A DNA stretch of 64,000 nt from Streptomyces sp. NBC_00377 (GCF_036075115.1 NZ_CP107958.1:3224001-3288000), one strand, 5' to 3'. Counted from the stretch's first letter, positions 9,365-18,392 are shown. Notes: generated by a model from the letters alone, not told the origin. Numbers and translations are program-made.

Positions 9365-10986
9365 AGGACGGCGTGAACGGCGTCGCGCTCGCCGTCTTCA
9401 TCTTCTTCTTCCTGGCCGTCACGGTCATGGGCTTCCTGGCCGCGCGCTGGCGCAAGGCCGAGAACGACAGCCTCGACGAATGGGGCCTGGGCGGCCGGTC
9501 GTTCGGCACCTGGGTGACCTGGTTCCTGCTCGGCGGCGACCTGTACACCGCGTACACCTTCGTCGCCGTACCCGCGGCGATCTACGCGGCGGGCGCGGCC
9601 GGCTTCTTCGCGGTCCCGTACACGATCCTCGTCTACCCGCTGATCTTCACGTTCCTGCCCCGTCTGTGGTCGGTGTCCCACAAGCACGGCTATGTGACGA
9701 CCTCGGACTTCGTGCGCGGCCGGTTCGGCTCGAAGGGCCTGTCGCTGGCGGTCGCCGTCACCGGCATCCTGGCCACGATGCCGTACATCGCCCTCCAACT
9801 GGTCGGCATCCAGGCCGTGCTCGACGTGATGGGGGTCGGCGGCGGCGAGAACACCAACTGGTTCGTGAAGGACCTGCCGCTGCTGATCGCGTTCGGCGTG
9901 CTGGCGGCCTACACCTACTCCTCGGGGCTGCGGGCCCCCGCGCTGATCGCATTCGTGAAGGACACGCTGATCTACATCGTCATCGCGGTGGCGATCATCT
10001 ACATCCCGATCAAGCTGGGCGGTTTCGACGACATCTTCGCCAAGGCGGGCGAGGCGTTCAGCCAGACCAACCCGGCGACGGGCAAGCCGCGCGGCGCGCT
10101 GGCACCGGCGGACCCGGGCCAGTGGACGTACGCGACGCTGGCGTTGGGCTCGGCGCTTGCGCTGTTCATGTACCCGCACTCGATCACGGCGACGCTGTCG
10201 TCCCGCAGCCGTGAGGTGATCCGCCGCAACACCACGATCCTGCCGCTGTACTCCCTGATGCTGGGCCTGCTCGCACTGCTCGGCTTCATGGCGATCGCCG
10301 CCGGGGTCAAGGTCACCAACGGGCAGCTGGCGATCCCGCAGCTGTTCGAGGACATGTTCCCGTCGTGGTTCGCCGGGGTGGCGTTCGCCGCCATCGGCAT
10401 CGGCGCGCTCGTGCCCGCGGCCATCATGTCGATCGCGGCCGCGAACCTCTTCACCCGCAACATCTACAAGGACTTCATCAAGCCGGACGCGACGCCCGCG
10501 CAGGAGACCAAGGTCTCCAAGCTGGTCTCGCTCCTGGTGAAGGTGGGCGCCCTGGTCTTCGTCCTCACCATGGACAAGACGGTGGCCATCAACTTCCAGC
10601 TGCTGGGCGGCATCTGGATCCTCCAGACGTTCCCGGCCCTGGTCGGCGGCCTGTTCACCCGCTGGTTCCACCGCTGGGCCCTGCTCGCCGGCTGGGCGGT
10701 CGGCATGGTCTACGGCACCTTCGCCGCGTACGGCGTCGCCTCCCCGACCCAGAAGCACTTCGGCGGCTCGTCCAAGGAGATCCCGGGCATCGGCGAGATC
10801 GGCTACATCGGTCTCACCGCGTTCGTGATCAACGTCGTCGTCACGGTGGTGCTCACCTTCGTCCTGAAGGCCGCCAAGGCCCCCGAGGGCATCGACGAGA
10901 CCAAGCCGGAGGACTACACGGCGGACGCCGGCGACCCGGGCGTACAGGTGGAACTGCCACCGGCGACGGCGGGCACGTCCCACTAG
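9361..10986 (+). CDS. mctP: Sodium:solute symporter, MctP-like monocarboxylate permease
   Basis: Inner-membrane SSS-family transporter of 541 residues with about 13 membrane segments and a charged C-terminal tail. Motifs typical of the family include WGLGGRSFGTWVTWFLLGGD near residues 40–60. The pairing with DUF3311 is typical of the MctP branch, which imports short-chain monocarboxylates such as pyruvate, lactate or acetate. Substrate is inferred from family and partner, not shown. The TAG stop at 10984–10986 touches the first base of a MITE-like inverted repeat, so the element lies directly against the end of the gene. Confidence 0.85.
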   Translation: MKDGVNGVALAVFIFFFLAVTVMGFLAARWRKAENDSLDEWGLGGRSFGTWVTWFLLGGDLYTAYTFVAVPAAIYAAGAAGFFAVPYTILVYPLIFTFLPRLWSVSHKHGYVTTSDFVRGRFGSKGLSLAVAVTGILATMPYIALQLVGIQAVLDVMGVGGGENTNWFVKDLPLLIAFGVLAAYTYSSGLRAPALIAFVKDTLIYIVIAVAIIYIPIKLGGFDDIFAKAGEAFSQTNPATGKPRGALAPADPGQWTYATLALGSALALFMYPHSITATLSSRSREVIRRNTTILPLYSLMLGLLALLGFMAIAAGVKVTNGQLAIPQLFEDMFPSWFAGVAFAAIGIGALVPAAIMSIAAANLFTRNIYKDFIKPDATPAQETKVSKLVSLLVKVGALVFVLTMDKTVAINFQLLGGIWILQTFPALVGGLFTRWFHRWALLAGWAVGMVYGTFAAYGVASPTQKHFGGSSKEIPGIGEIGYIGLTAFVINVVVTVVLTFVLKAAKAPEGIDETKPEDYTADAGDPGVQVELPPATAGTSH

Positions 10987-11177
10987 GGCGTGTCCGACAA
11001 TTCGCGTCGGATCAGCGCGCGGCGTCCGGTGCGGTGCATCGCAAGGCGGAGGATCGCCCGCGTACCGGATGTACTCGGGTGATCCGACAACGCAGCGTGG
11101 GGGCACCCCCCCGGCCGAAGGCCGGGGGAGTGCCGTGCCGGGCACCGCGCGCCCGGCGGGAAGTGTCGGACACGCCC
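10986..11177. mobile_element. MITE-like element, 192 bp, with perfect 14-bp terminal inverted repeats
   Basis: The ends GGGCGTGTCCGACA (10986–10999) and TGTCGGACACGCCC (11164–11177) are exact reverse complements. The interior has no coding pattern. It contains a second stem-loop (GGGGGCACCCCCCC region at 11100–11112 and CCGGCCGAAGGCCGG just after). Non-autonomous elements with GTGTCCGAC ends are common in Streptomyces and appear related to IS5-type transposons. No clear target duplication is seen beside the ends. Confidence 0.75.
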
Positions 11178-11575
11178 CAGGCACCCGAGGCCGGCCGGAC
11201 ACCGTTCTGGTCCCGCGTCCGTCTGGCCATCGCGTCCCAGAAGCGGTCCAGTTCGCCGACCCGCATGCCGACCCGGTGCGGGGTCTTCCGGCGCAGCCCC
11301 CGGGGCAGCCAGCGCCGGACGCTGCTGGGCAGCAAGGCCTGCTGCTGACGGCAGAACGGCTCGCGGATCTCTCCCCGGGGCACACCGCCCCGGGGAGGGT
11401 ACGGGCAGAGCTGGAACTTGCAGTCGGGCAGACAGGTCGTGCCCGGTGCGGGCGGGACGACGTGGTCGTTGCGGCCGCCCAGGTACGTGTGCGGGTGCCG
11501 TGGACGCCGGTTGGCCGCGTACTTGAAGCCGCCTCCATGGAACCACTCCCTCCGCAACCCGGGCGTCCGGCACAC
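11012..11575 (-). CDS. Conserved hypothetical protein, 3' end replaced by MITE sequence
   Basis: I do not recognise a function. The first ~132 residues look like a genuine Streptomyces protein with consistent GC3 and an unusual composition. They include HTYLGGRNDHVVPPAPG, four Cys (CLPDCKFQLC and FCRQQ) and a conserved-looking C-terminal helix (LDRFWDAMARR). The Cys set could bind a metal. From residue ~133 on (VSDTSRRARG onward) the frame runs into the MITE-like element, so the last ~54 residues are element-derived. The GTG start at 11573–11575 is 9 bp from the divergent GNAT start. The true start and end are uncertain. Confidence 0.5.
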   Translation of the reverse strand: MCRTPGLRREWFHGGGFKYAANRRPRHPHTYLGGRNDHVVPPAPGTTCLPDCKFQLCPYPPRGGVPRGEIREPFCRQQQALLPSSVRRWLPRGLRRKTPHRVGMRVGELDRFWDAMARRTRDQNGVRPASGAWGVSDTSRRARGARHGTPPAFGRGGAPTLRCRITRVHPVRGRSSALRCTAPDAAR

Positions 11576-11583
11576 TCGGGGCC

Positions 11584-12090
11584 ATGGACATCGTGATACG
11601 GCAGGCCGAGCCCGGCGAGTACGGGGTCCTCGGCGACCTCACCGCTCGTGCCTACCTCGACGACGGCCTGCTGGACTTCGGGGAGAGCGACGGGTATCTG
11701 CACGAGCTGAGGGACGTGGCGAAGCGGGTCGCCGCCGCCGAGGTTCTGGTGGCGGTGGACGGCGGGCGTCTTCTGGGCGGGGTCACGTTCGTTCCCGGTC
11801 CCGGTCCGATGGCCGACCTCGCGCGTCCCGGCGAGGCGGAGATCAGGATGCTCGCGGTCGGGCGGGCGGCGCGCGGCCGTGGGGCCGGCGAGGCCATGGT
11901 CCGCGCCTGCGTCGGGCGCGCCCGGGCCATGGAGGGCTGTACGGCCGTCGTCCTGTCGACCCAGCGCGCGATGCACGCCGCCCACCGCCTCTACGAACGC
12001 CTCGGTTTCGTCCGCACACCCGAGCGGGACTGGCGTCCCCTGCCGCACCTGGACGACATCACTCTCCTCGCCTACAAGTTGACGCTCTGA
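11584..12090 (+). CDS. GNAT-family N-acetyltransferase
   Basis: A 168-residue acetyl-CoA-dependent acyltransferase covering one complete GNAT fold. The acetyl-CoA pyrophosphate loop is visible in AVGRAARGRGAGEAMVRACV near residues 94–113, followed by the beta-bulge and AAHRLYERLGFVRTPERDW near 122–142. The ATG at 11584 begins MDIVIRQAEPGEYGV, a normal GNAT N-terminus. The substrate cannot be told from sequence. It lies upstream of, and in the same direction as, the nrdAB leader but is separated by NrdR boxes and the riboswitch, so it is probably a separate unit. Confidence 0.88.
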   Translation: MDIVIRQAEPGEYGVLGDLTARAYLDDGLLDFGESDGYLHELRDVAKRVAAAEVLVAVDGGRLLGGVTFVPGPGPMADLARPGEAEIRMLAVGRAARGRGAGEAMVRACVGRARAMEGCTAVVLSTQRAMHAAHRLYERLGFVRTPERDWRPLPHLDDITLLAYKLTL

Positions 12091-12100
12091 AACCACCGCG

Positions 12101-12145
12101 ACACAACATCTGGGGGTGGCATGACGGGTGGGCACAAGATGTATG
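12101..12145 (+). promoter_or_regulatory. Pair of NrdR boxes upstream of nrdAB
   Basis: Two related 13–14-nt elements, ACACAACATCTGG (12101–12113) and GCACAAGATGTATG (12132–12145), are spaced 31 bp apart, about three helical turns. This matches the paired-box arrangement bound cooperatively by the ATP-cone repressor NrdR. Control of both nrd operons by NrdR is known in S. coelicolor; binding here is inferred. Confidence 0.7.
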
Positions 12146-12153
12146 CTCATGCT

Positions 12154-12268
12154 CGCTGTCGCCGCAGGGGAATCCGGTGCGAATCCGGAACTGTCCCGCA
12201 ACGGTGTACTCGCGTGCATCCATACCCATATGCGCACGCCTGTTCAGTCCGAGGTCCTGCCGACAGCG
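12154..12268 (+). ncRNA. Cobalamin (B12) riboswitch
   Basis: The conserved core of the B12 aptamer is present: GGGAATCCGGTGCGAATCCG at 12168–12187, then ACTGTCCCGCAACGGT (12190–12205). AGTCCGAGGTCCTGCC lies at 12246–12261. The closing P1 helix pairs CGCTGTCG (12154–12161) with CGACAGCG (12261–12268). The 134 nt between the aptamer and nrdA hold GC-rich complementary segments that could form the expression platform. In S. coelicolor this element shuts off the oxygen-dependent class Ia reductase when B12 is available for the class II enzyme. Confidence 0.95.
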
Positions 12269-12402
12269 CGCCCGGCCGTCCGGTCCGGGTGCCCTGACGT
12301 CCGGGTCTCGCGGAGTGGGCCGGTGGACGCGACGCCCCCGCGCGCTCGTGTGCTGCCCCCTGCCCTGCGCCAGGCCCACCGCCGAGCGAGGGAGAGCCCC
12401 AC

Positions 12403-14769
12403 GTGACCATCGCGCCAGCCGATCCGGTTCCGGTCACCGAGCCGGAGACCGACGGTCCCGGTACCGCGTTGCTGCGGACCCTGACCGAGCTGACCGCCGA
12501 CCTGCCCGACGCCGACCCCGGCCGGGTCGCCGCCGTGGCCCTGCGCGGCCGGTCGGCACGGGCTGCCTCCGAGATCACCGCGGAGCTGCGCGAGCTGGCC
12601 ACGGAGGGGGCGGCGGGTCTGATCTCCGAGGATCCCGCCTACTCGAAGCTGGCCGCCCGGCTGCTGACGATCAGCATCGCCGCGGAGGCGGCCTCCCAGG
12701 GCGTCACGTCGTTCACGGGATCGGTCGCCGTGGGCCACCGCGAGGGTCTGATCGCCGACCGCACCGCCGAGTTCGTGCGCGTCCACGCGGTCCGTCTCGA
12801 CGCGCTGATCGACGAGCGGGCCGACGACCGCTTCGGCTACTTCGGGCTCCGCACGCTGCACAGCCGCTACCTCCTGCGGCACCCGATCACCCGCAAGGTC
12901 GTCGAGACGCCCCAGCACTTCCTGCTGCGCGTCGCCTGCGGCCTCGCCGAGGACGACACCCCCCGCTCGGTGGACGAGGTCGCCGCGCTCTACGGGCTGA
13001 TGAGCCGCCTGGACTACCTCCCGTCCTCCCCCACGCTCTTCAACTCCGGCACCCGGCACCCCCAGATGTCGTCCTGCTACCTCCTCGACTCCCCGCTGGA
13101 CGAGCTGGACTCCATCTACAACCGCTACCACCAGGTGGCCCGGCTGTCGAAGCACGCCGGCGGCATCGGGCTGTCGTACTCGCGGATCCGTTCCCGCGGT
13201 TCGCTGATCCGCGGCACCAACGGGCACTCCAACGGCATCGTCCCGTTCCTGAAGACGCTGGACGCCTCGGTCGCCGCGGTCAACCAGGGCGGCCGGCGCA
13301 AGGGCGCGGCCGCGGTCTACCTGGAGACCTGGCACTCCGACATCGAGGAGTTCCTGGAGCTGCGGGACAACACCGGTGAGGACGCCCGCCGCACGCACAA
13401 CCTGAACCTCGCGCACTGGATCCCGGACGAGTTCATGCGCCGGGTCGACGCCGACGGGCCGTGGTCGCTGTTCTCCCCGGCCGACGTGCCGGAGCTGGTC
13501 GACCTGTGGGGCGAGGAGTTCGACGCGGCCTACCGGTCGGCCGAGGCGAAGGGGCTGGCGAAGAAGAGCATCCCCGCCCGTGACCTCTACGGCCGCATGA
13601 TGCGCACCCTGGCGCAGACCGGCAACGGCTGGATGACCTTCAAGGACGCGGCCAACCGCACCGCCAACCAGACCGCCGAGCCGGGCCATGTCGTCCACTC
13701 CTCCAACCTGTGCACGGAGATCCTGGAGGTCACGGACGACGGCGAGACAGCGGTCTGCAACCTGGGTTCGGTGAACCTGGGCGCGTTCGTCGACACGGCG
13801 GCCGGCGCGATCGACTGGGAGCGGCTGGACGAGGCCGTCCGCACGGCCGTCACCTTCCTCGACCGGGTCGTCGACATCAACTTCTACCCGACCGAGCAGG
13901 CGGGCCGCTCCAACGCCCGCTGGCGGCCGGTCGGTCTGGGTGCGATGGGTCTCCAGGACGTCTTCTTCAAACTGCGCCTCCCCTTCGGCTCGCCCGAGGC
14001 CAAGGCCCTCTCCACCCGTATCGCCGAGCGCGTCATGCTCGCCGCGTACGAGGCGTCCGCCGGCCTGGCCGAGCGCAACGGCCCGCTGCCGGCCTGGGAG
14101 AAGACCCGCACAGCCAGGGGCGTGCTGCACCCGGACCACTACGGCGTCGAGTTCACCTGGCCCGAGCGCTGGGCGGCCCTGCGCGAGCGGATCGCGCGGA
14201 CCGGCCTGCGCAACTCCCTGCTCCTCGCCATCGCGCCCACCGCGACCATCGCGTCCATCGCGGGCGTGTACGAGTGCATCGAGCCGCAGGTGTCCAACCT
14301 GTTCAAGCGCGAGACGCTGTCCGGCGAGTTCCTCCAGGTCAACTCCTACCTGGTGAACGACCTCAAGGAGCTCGGCGTCTGGGACGCCCGGACCCGCGAG
14401 GCGCTGCGCGAATCCAGTGGCTCGGTGCAGGACTTCGCGTGGATCCCGGACGACGTCCGTGCGCTGTACCGCACGGCGTGGGAGATCCCGCAGCGCGCCC
14501 TGATCGACATGGCCGCCGCCCGCACCCCGTATCTGGACCAGGCCCAGTCCCTGAACCTGTTCCTGGAGACGCCGACCATCGGCAAGCTCTCCTCGATGTA
14601 CGCGTACGCCTGGAAGTCGGGTCTGAAGACGACGTACTACCTGCGTTCCCGTCCGGCGACCCGTATCGCCCGCGCGGCCCGGGCCACCGTCCCCCTTCAG
14701 CAGGTGACCGAGGCCGACGCCGTCGCCTGCTCCCTTGAGAACCCCGAGTCCTGCGAGGCCTGCCAGTAA
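12403..14769 (+). CDS. nrdA: Class Ia ribonucleoside-diphosphate reductase, large subunit
   Basis: Reduces ribonucleoside diphosphates to deoxyribonucleotides. The 788-residue protein starts at GTG after GAGGGAGAGCCC. Active-site features are intact: SNLCTEILE places the radical Asn/Cys/Glu set at about 435/437/439. The redox partner cysteines are in SSCYLLD (about 225) and VCNLGSVNL (about 452). The C-terminal shuttle pair CEAC ends the protein. No N-terminal ATP-cone signature is evident, which distinguishes it from E. coli NrdA; overall-activity regulation may therefore rely on transcription. It is preceded by NrdR boxes and a B12 riboswitch and overlaps nrdB by one base. Confidence 0.96.
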   Translation: MTIAPADPVPVTEPETDGPGTALLRTLTELTADLPDADPGRVAAVALRGRSARAASEITAELRELATEGAAGLISEDPAYSKLAARLLTISIAAEAASQGVTSFTGSVAVGHREGLIADRTAEFVRVHAVRLDALIDERADDRFGYFGLRTLHSRYLLRHPITRKVVETPQHFLLRVACGLAEDDTPRSVDEVAALYGLMSRLDYLPSSPTLFNSGTRHPQMSSCYLLDSPLDELDSIYNRYHQVARLSKHAGGIGLSYSRIRSRGSLIRGTNGHSNGIVPFLKTLDASVAAVNQGGRRKGAAAVYLETWHSDIEEFLELRDNTGEDARRTHNLNLAHWIPDEFMRRVDADGPWSLFSPADVPELVDLWGEEFDAAYRSAEAKGLAKKSIPARDLYGRMMRTLAQTGNGWMTFKDAANRTANQTAEPGHVVHSSNLCTEILEVTDDGETAVCNLGSVNLGAFVDTAAGAIDWERLDEAVRTAVTFLDRVVDINFYPTEQAGRSNARWRPVGLGAMGLQDVFFKLRLPFGSPEAKALSTRIAERVMLAAYEASAGLAERNGPLPAWEKTRTARGVLHPDHYGVEFTWPERWAALRERIARTGLRNSLLLAIAPTATIASIAGVYECIEPQVSNLFKRETLSGEFLQVNSYLVNDLKELGVWDARTREALRESSGSVQDFAWIPDDVRALYRTAWEIPQRALIDMAAARTPYLDQAQSLNLFLETPTIGKLSSMYAYAWKSGLKTTYYLRSRPATRIARAARATVPLQQVTEADAVACSLENPESCEACQ

Positions 14770-15794
14770 TGACCACCGCACCTGAGAAGAGCGAGAAGAA
14801 CCTTCTCGACCCGGGCTTCGAGCTGACCCTGCGCCCCATGCGCTATCCGGACTTCTACGAGCGGTACCGGGACGCCATCAAGAACACCTGGACCGTCGAG
14901 GAGGTCGACCTCCACTCGGACGTCGCCGACCTGGCGAAGCTGTCCGAGGGCGAGCAGCACATGATCGGCCGGCTGGTCGCGTTCTTCGCGACGGGCGACT
15001 CGATCGTGGCGAACAACCTCGTGCTCACGCTGTACAAGCACATCAACTCCCCCGAGGCGCGCCTCTACCTGTCGAGGCAGCTGTTCGAGGAGGCCGTCCA
15101 CGTCCAGTTCTATCTGACGCTCCTGGACACCTACCTCCCCGATCCGGAGGACCGTTCCGCCGCCTTCGCCGCCGTGGAGAACATCCCGTCCATCCGCGAG
15201 AAGGCCGAGTTCTGCTTCAAGTGGATCAACGAGGTCGAGAAGCTGGACCGGCTGGAGAGCAAGGCCGACCGCCGCCGCTTCCTGCTCAACCTGATCTGCT
15301 TCGCCGCGTGCATCGAGGGCCTGTTCTTCTACGGCGCCTTCGCGTACGTCTACTGGTTCCGCAGCCGGGGTCTGCTGCACGGCCTCGCCACGGGCACCAA
15401 CTGGGTGTTCCGTGACGAGACGATGCACATGAGCTTCGCCTTCGAGGTGGTCGACACCGTCCGCAAGGAGGAGCCGGACCTCTTCGACGACCGGCTCCAG
15501 GAGGAGGTGACGGCCATGCTGCGGGAGGCCGTGGAGGCCGAGCTCCAGTTCGGGCGCGACCTGTGCGGCGAGGGGCTGCCGGGCATGAACACCGACTCGA
15601 TGCGGCAGTACCTCGAATGCGTCGCCGACCAGCGGCTGTCGCGGCTCGGGTTCGCCCCGGTGTACGGCTCGGAGAACCCCTTCTCCTTCATGGAGCTCCA
15701 GGGCGTTCAGGAGCTGACCAACTTCTTCGAGCGCCGGGCATCGGCGTACCAGGTCGCGGTGGAGGGCACCGTGGACCTGGACGAGGACTTCTGA
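14769..15794 (+). CDS. nrdB: Class Ia ribonucleoside-diphosphate reductase, small subunit
   Basis: Radical-generating beta subunit with 341 residues. The ferritin-like metal ligands are visible in QLFEEAVHVQFY (about 105–116), where the Tyr four residues after His is the radical position. Further ligands lie in ACIEGLFFYGAF (about 181–192) and FRDETMHMSF (about 215–224). The ATG overlaps the nrdA stop by one base, so expression is coupled. The C-terminal tail (VDLDEDF), which docks in the large subunit, is acidic and aromatic as expected. A small gene on the other strand overlaps its last 88 bp. Confidence 0.96.
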   Translation: MTTAPEKSEKNLLDPGFELTLRPMRYPDFYERYRDAIKNTWTVEEVDLHSDVADLAKLSEGEQHMIGRLVAFFATGDSIVANNLVLTLYKHINSPEARLYLSRQLFEEAVHVQFYLTLLDTYLPDPEDRSAAFAAVENIPSIREKAEFCFKWINEVEKLDRLESKADRRRFLLNLICFAACIEGLFFYGAFAYVYWFRSRGLLHGLATGTNWVFRDETMHMSFAFEVVDTVRKEEPDLFDDRLQEEVTAMLREAVEAELQFGRDLCGEGLPGMNTDSMRQYLECVADQRLSRLGFAPVYGSENPFSFMELQGVQELTNFFERRASAYQVAVEGTVDLDEDF

Positions 15795-15949
15795 GGCGCC
15801 CTCTCGCCCCGGGCCTCCTGGGCCTCCCTGATCTGCCGGTCGGCGCGCCGGTCGCGCACGATGCCGAGCACGGACGGGAGGACCAGGAGGACGAGGATCC
15901 CGAGGACCATGGACATTCCGATGAGGCCTTCGATCTGGTTCGTGTTCAT
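15707..15949 (-). CDS. Small single-span membrane protein antisense to the nrdB 3' end
   Basis: An 80-residue product beginning MNTNQIEGLIGMSMVLGILV, with one strong membrane helix (about 8–30). A charged tail rich in Arg/Glu follows (DRRADRQIREAQEARGER). Codons outside the nrdB overlap have near-uniform G or C third positions, supporting real coding. AGGAG lies about 10 nt before the ATG at 15947–15949. The 3' part overlaps nrdB on the opposite strand. I do not recognise the family. It lies between nrdB and nrdS but points the other way, and could interfere with read-through transcription. Confidence 0.6.
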   Translation of the reverse strand: MNTNQIEGLIGMSMVLGILVLLVLPSVLGIVRDRRADRQIREAQEARGERAPQKSSSRSTVPSTATWYADARRSKKLVSS

Positions 15950-16042
15950 GGACACCACTCTCCTGCCGGACACTCCTGACCGTCAGTGGCAGGACTGCCG
16001 CACACCTTCAAATTCCTGCCACTTCGGGTGCACACTGGCAGC

Positions 16043-17011
16043 ATGCTGAAGAACGTGGCGGCCGTCCTCCTCGACGGCGTGCATCCCTTCGAACTCGGAG
16101 TCGTCTGTGAGGTGTTCGGCCTCGACCGCAGCGACGAAGGGCTCCCGGTGTACGACTTCGCCGTGGTGTCGGCCGAGGGCCCGACCCTGCGCACCCATGT
16201 CGGCGGGCTCACCGTGTCCACGCCCTACGGCCTCGACCGGCTGGAGGAGGCCGACCTGATCGCCGTCCCGGCCGCGGACTCGAACGTCGACCGGGTGTAT
16301 CCGCACGAACTGCTCGCCGCGCTGCGCCGGGCCGTGGACCGGGGTGCCCGGGTCCTCAGCGTCTGCTCCGGGGTCTTCGTGCTGGGCGCCGCGGGACTGC
16401 TCGACGGCCGGCGCTGCGCCGCGCACTGGCGGCACGCGGACGTGCTGGCCCGCCGCTATCCCCTGACGGCCGTCGAGGCGGACGTGCTCTACGTCGACGA
16501 GGACCCGGTGATCACCTCCGCCGGCACGGCCGCGGGCATCGACGCCTGTCTGCACCTGGTCCGCAAGGAGCAGGGCCCCGAGGTCGCCAACCGGATCGCC
16601 CGGCGCATGGTGGTGCCGCCGCACCGGGACGGCGGCCAGGCCCAGTACATCGAGCGGCCGCTGCCCCGGTCGCGGTGCGACACCGTCGGTGAGGTGCTCG
16701 CGTGGATGGAGCAGCACCTCGACCAGGAGATCACGGTCGAGCGGCTCGCGGAACGCGCCCACATGTCACCGCGCACCTTCGCCCGCCGTTTCCAGCAGGA
16801 GACGGGCACCACCCCCTACCGGTGGCTGCTGCGCCAGCGGGTGCTGCTGGCCCAGCACCTGCTGGAGGCGACGGACGAGACGATGGACGCGATCGCCTGG
16901 CGGGCCGGCTTCGGTACGGCCGGCGCCCTGCGCCACCAGTTCGTGCAGGCGCTGGGGACGACCCCCAACGCCTACCGGCGCACGTTCCGCGGCCCGCGGG
17001 CCGTCGCCTGA
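16043..17011 (+). CDS. nrdS: AraC-family regulator with DJ-1/PfpI-like domain (NrdS)
   Basis: A 322-residue GlxA-type regulator. The N-terminal class I glutaminase-like (DJ-1/PfpI) domain spans about 1–190 with the nucleophile-elbow sequence SVCSGVFVLGAAGLLDG near 112–128. The C-terminal AraC HTH pair spans about 215–315 (ITVERLAERAHMSPRTFARR, then DAIAWRAGFGTAGALRHQF). I chose the ATG at 16043 (MLKNVAAVLLDGVHPFELG) because the fold begins there; the frame is open to 15986. The position after nrdB matches the S. coelicolor nrdABS operon, from which the name is taken. Its target genes are not established by sequence. Confidence 0.88.
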   Translation: MLKNVAAVLLDGVHPFELGVVCEVFGLDRSDEGLPVYDFAVVSAEGPTLRTHVGGLTVSTPYGLDRLEEADLIAVPAADSNVDRVYPHELLAALRRAVDRGARVLSVCSGVFVLGAAGLLDGRRCAAHWRHADVLARRYPLTAVEADVLYVDEDPVITSAGTAAGIDACLHLVRKEQGPEVANRIARRMVVPPHRDGGQAQYIERPLPRSRCDTVGEVLAWMEQHLDQEITVERLAERAHMSPRTFARRFQQETGTTPYRWLLRQRVLLAQHLLEATDETMDAIAWRAGFGTAGALRHQFVQALGTTPNAYRRTFRGPRAVA

Positions 17012-17021
17012 GCCCGGCCCC

Positions 17022-18392
17022 TCAGCCCGGTATCGCCCGCAGCAGCAGCCGGCGCGGCCGGAGCGTGATGCCGATGTGCGTCCGCGCGTCGGAGCCGGGC
17101 GCCGGCTCGAAGCGGAACGCGGACGCCACCACCGCGGTGATCAGTGTCAGCACGGCCATCGAGAAGTGGTCGCTCGGGCACTTGCGGTTGCCGACGCCGA
17201 ACGGCGTCATGGCGTACTTGGGCACCTCCGGGGAGCCTCCGGGCAGCCAGCGGTCGGGATCGAACTCGGTGTGCCGCGCGTACGACCGCGGATCGCGCTG
17301 AACGGCGTAGGGGCTGTAGACGATGTCGGCGCCGGCGGGAATGCGGTAGCCGCCGAGCTCGGTCTCCTTCACCGCGCGCCGGGTCAATATCCATACGGCG
17401 GGATACAGCCGCATGGTCTCGACGACGACATTGGCGGTGTGCTGGAGCTTTCGGACGTCGCCGAAAGAGACCGGGCGGTCTCCTATGACGCTTTTCACCT
17501 CTTCGCGGATCTTGTCCACCTGGTCGGGGTGCTCGGTGAGCACCTTGAGCAGCGACATGACCACGGAGCCGGCGGTTTCGCTGCCCGGGGTGAGTATCGC
17601 GATGACCTGGTCGTGGATCTCCTGCTCCCCGATCGGGTCGCCATTCTCGTCCTTCGCCTCCAGCAAAGCTGTCAGCAAATCGTCCGGCTTTTGACCGGAT
17701 GCCCGGCGGTCGGCGACGATCTCGTCCACCAGCCGATGCAGATCGGCCAGCGCCCGGTTGAATTCGCGGTTGGCCGGAATCGGTACCCGATAAAGGGGTC
17801 CGAGGGGTACCACCATGCGCTGGTACATACCGGCGAACAGTGTGGCGAGCGCGGTGGTGATGCGCTCGGACCGGGCGTCCATATAGCTGCCGCGCATCAG
17901 ACAGCGGGCGGAGATGCGCACCGACACCCGGAAGGCCTCCGCGGTGACATCGAGGACCTCGCCCTTCGTCCAGCGCTCGACGAGGGCGTGCGCCTCCTCC
18001 TCCATGACCGGCCCGTAGGCCGGGATGGCGTCGAGCCGGAACGCGGGCTGGATCGTGCGCCGCTGGCGGCGGTGCAGCGGGCCGTTGGCCGTGGCCACGC
18101 CCTCCTTGCCGAGCAGGCTCTCCAGCGACTCCCACAGGGGGCCGGAGATGATGTAGTCCGGGCTGAGCGCCAGGGCTCCGGTGAGGTCCGGCGCGGTGAC
18201 GGCGTACACCGTCTTGGGGCCGAGCCTGAGGCGGACGATGCCGCCGTGGTCGCGGAGCCCGGCCAGGAAGGCCAGCGGGTCGCGGGCCAGCTTCCAGCCG
18301 TGCCCGAGGAGGGGAAGCCTGCCACCGGCCAACGGTGGCTCACGCAGTTCGGGCGATCCGGAGGTGGTGGGTTTCACCGACTCGACGGTCAT
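17022..18392 (-). CDS. cyp170A1: Cytochrome P450 CYP170A (albaflavenone synthase)
   Basis: Oxidises epi-isozizaene in two steps to albaflavenols and then albaflavenone, a volatile sesquiterpene antibiotic. The 456-residue protein has the haem-ligand motif [11 protein letters not shown] near 399–409, the K-helix ETMRLYP and the I-helix [11 protein letters not shown] near 264–274. The usual acidic/Thr pair of the I-helix is replaced by SE, as in CYP170. [11 protein letters not shown] segment (about 237) lies in the region linked to the moonlighting farnesene synthase activity described for CYP170A1. It overlaps the terpene synthase stop by 4 bp and converges on nrdS with a 10-bp gap. No ferredoxin gene is nearby. 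Confidence 0.93.
   Translation of the reverse strand: MTVESVKPTTSGSPELREPPLAGGRLPLLGHGWKLARDPLAFLAGLRDHGGIVRLRLGPKTVYAVTAPDLTGALALSPDYIISGPLWESLESLLGKEGVATANGPLHRRQRRTIQPAFRLDAIPAYGPVMEEEAHALVERWTKGEVLDVTAEAFRVSVRISARCLMRGSYMDARSERITTALATLFAGMYQRMVVPLGPLYRVPIPANREFNRALADLHRLVDEIVADRRASGQKPDDLLTALLEAKDENGDPIGEQEIHDQVIAILTPGSETAGSVVMSLLKVLTEHPDQVDKIREEVKSVIGDRPVSFGDVRKLQHTANVVVETMRLYPAVWILTRRAVKETELGGYRIPAGADIVYSPYAVQRDPRSYARHTEFDPDRWLPGGSPEVPKYAMTPFGVGNRKCPSDHFSMAVLTLITAVVASAFRFEPAPGSDARTHIGITLRPRRLLLRAIPG

Noticed and set aside
9217..12237. A 1006-codon minus-strand open frame across the symporter and GNAT genes
   Set aside because: Antisense shadow of real genes; His/Arg/Asp-rich product with no domain.
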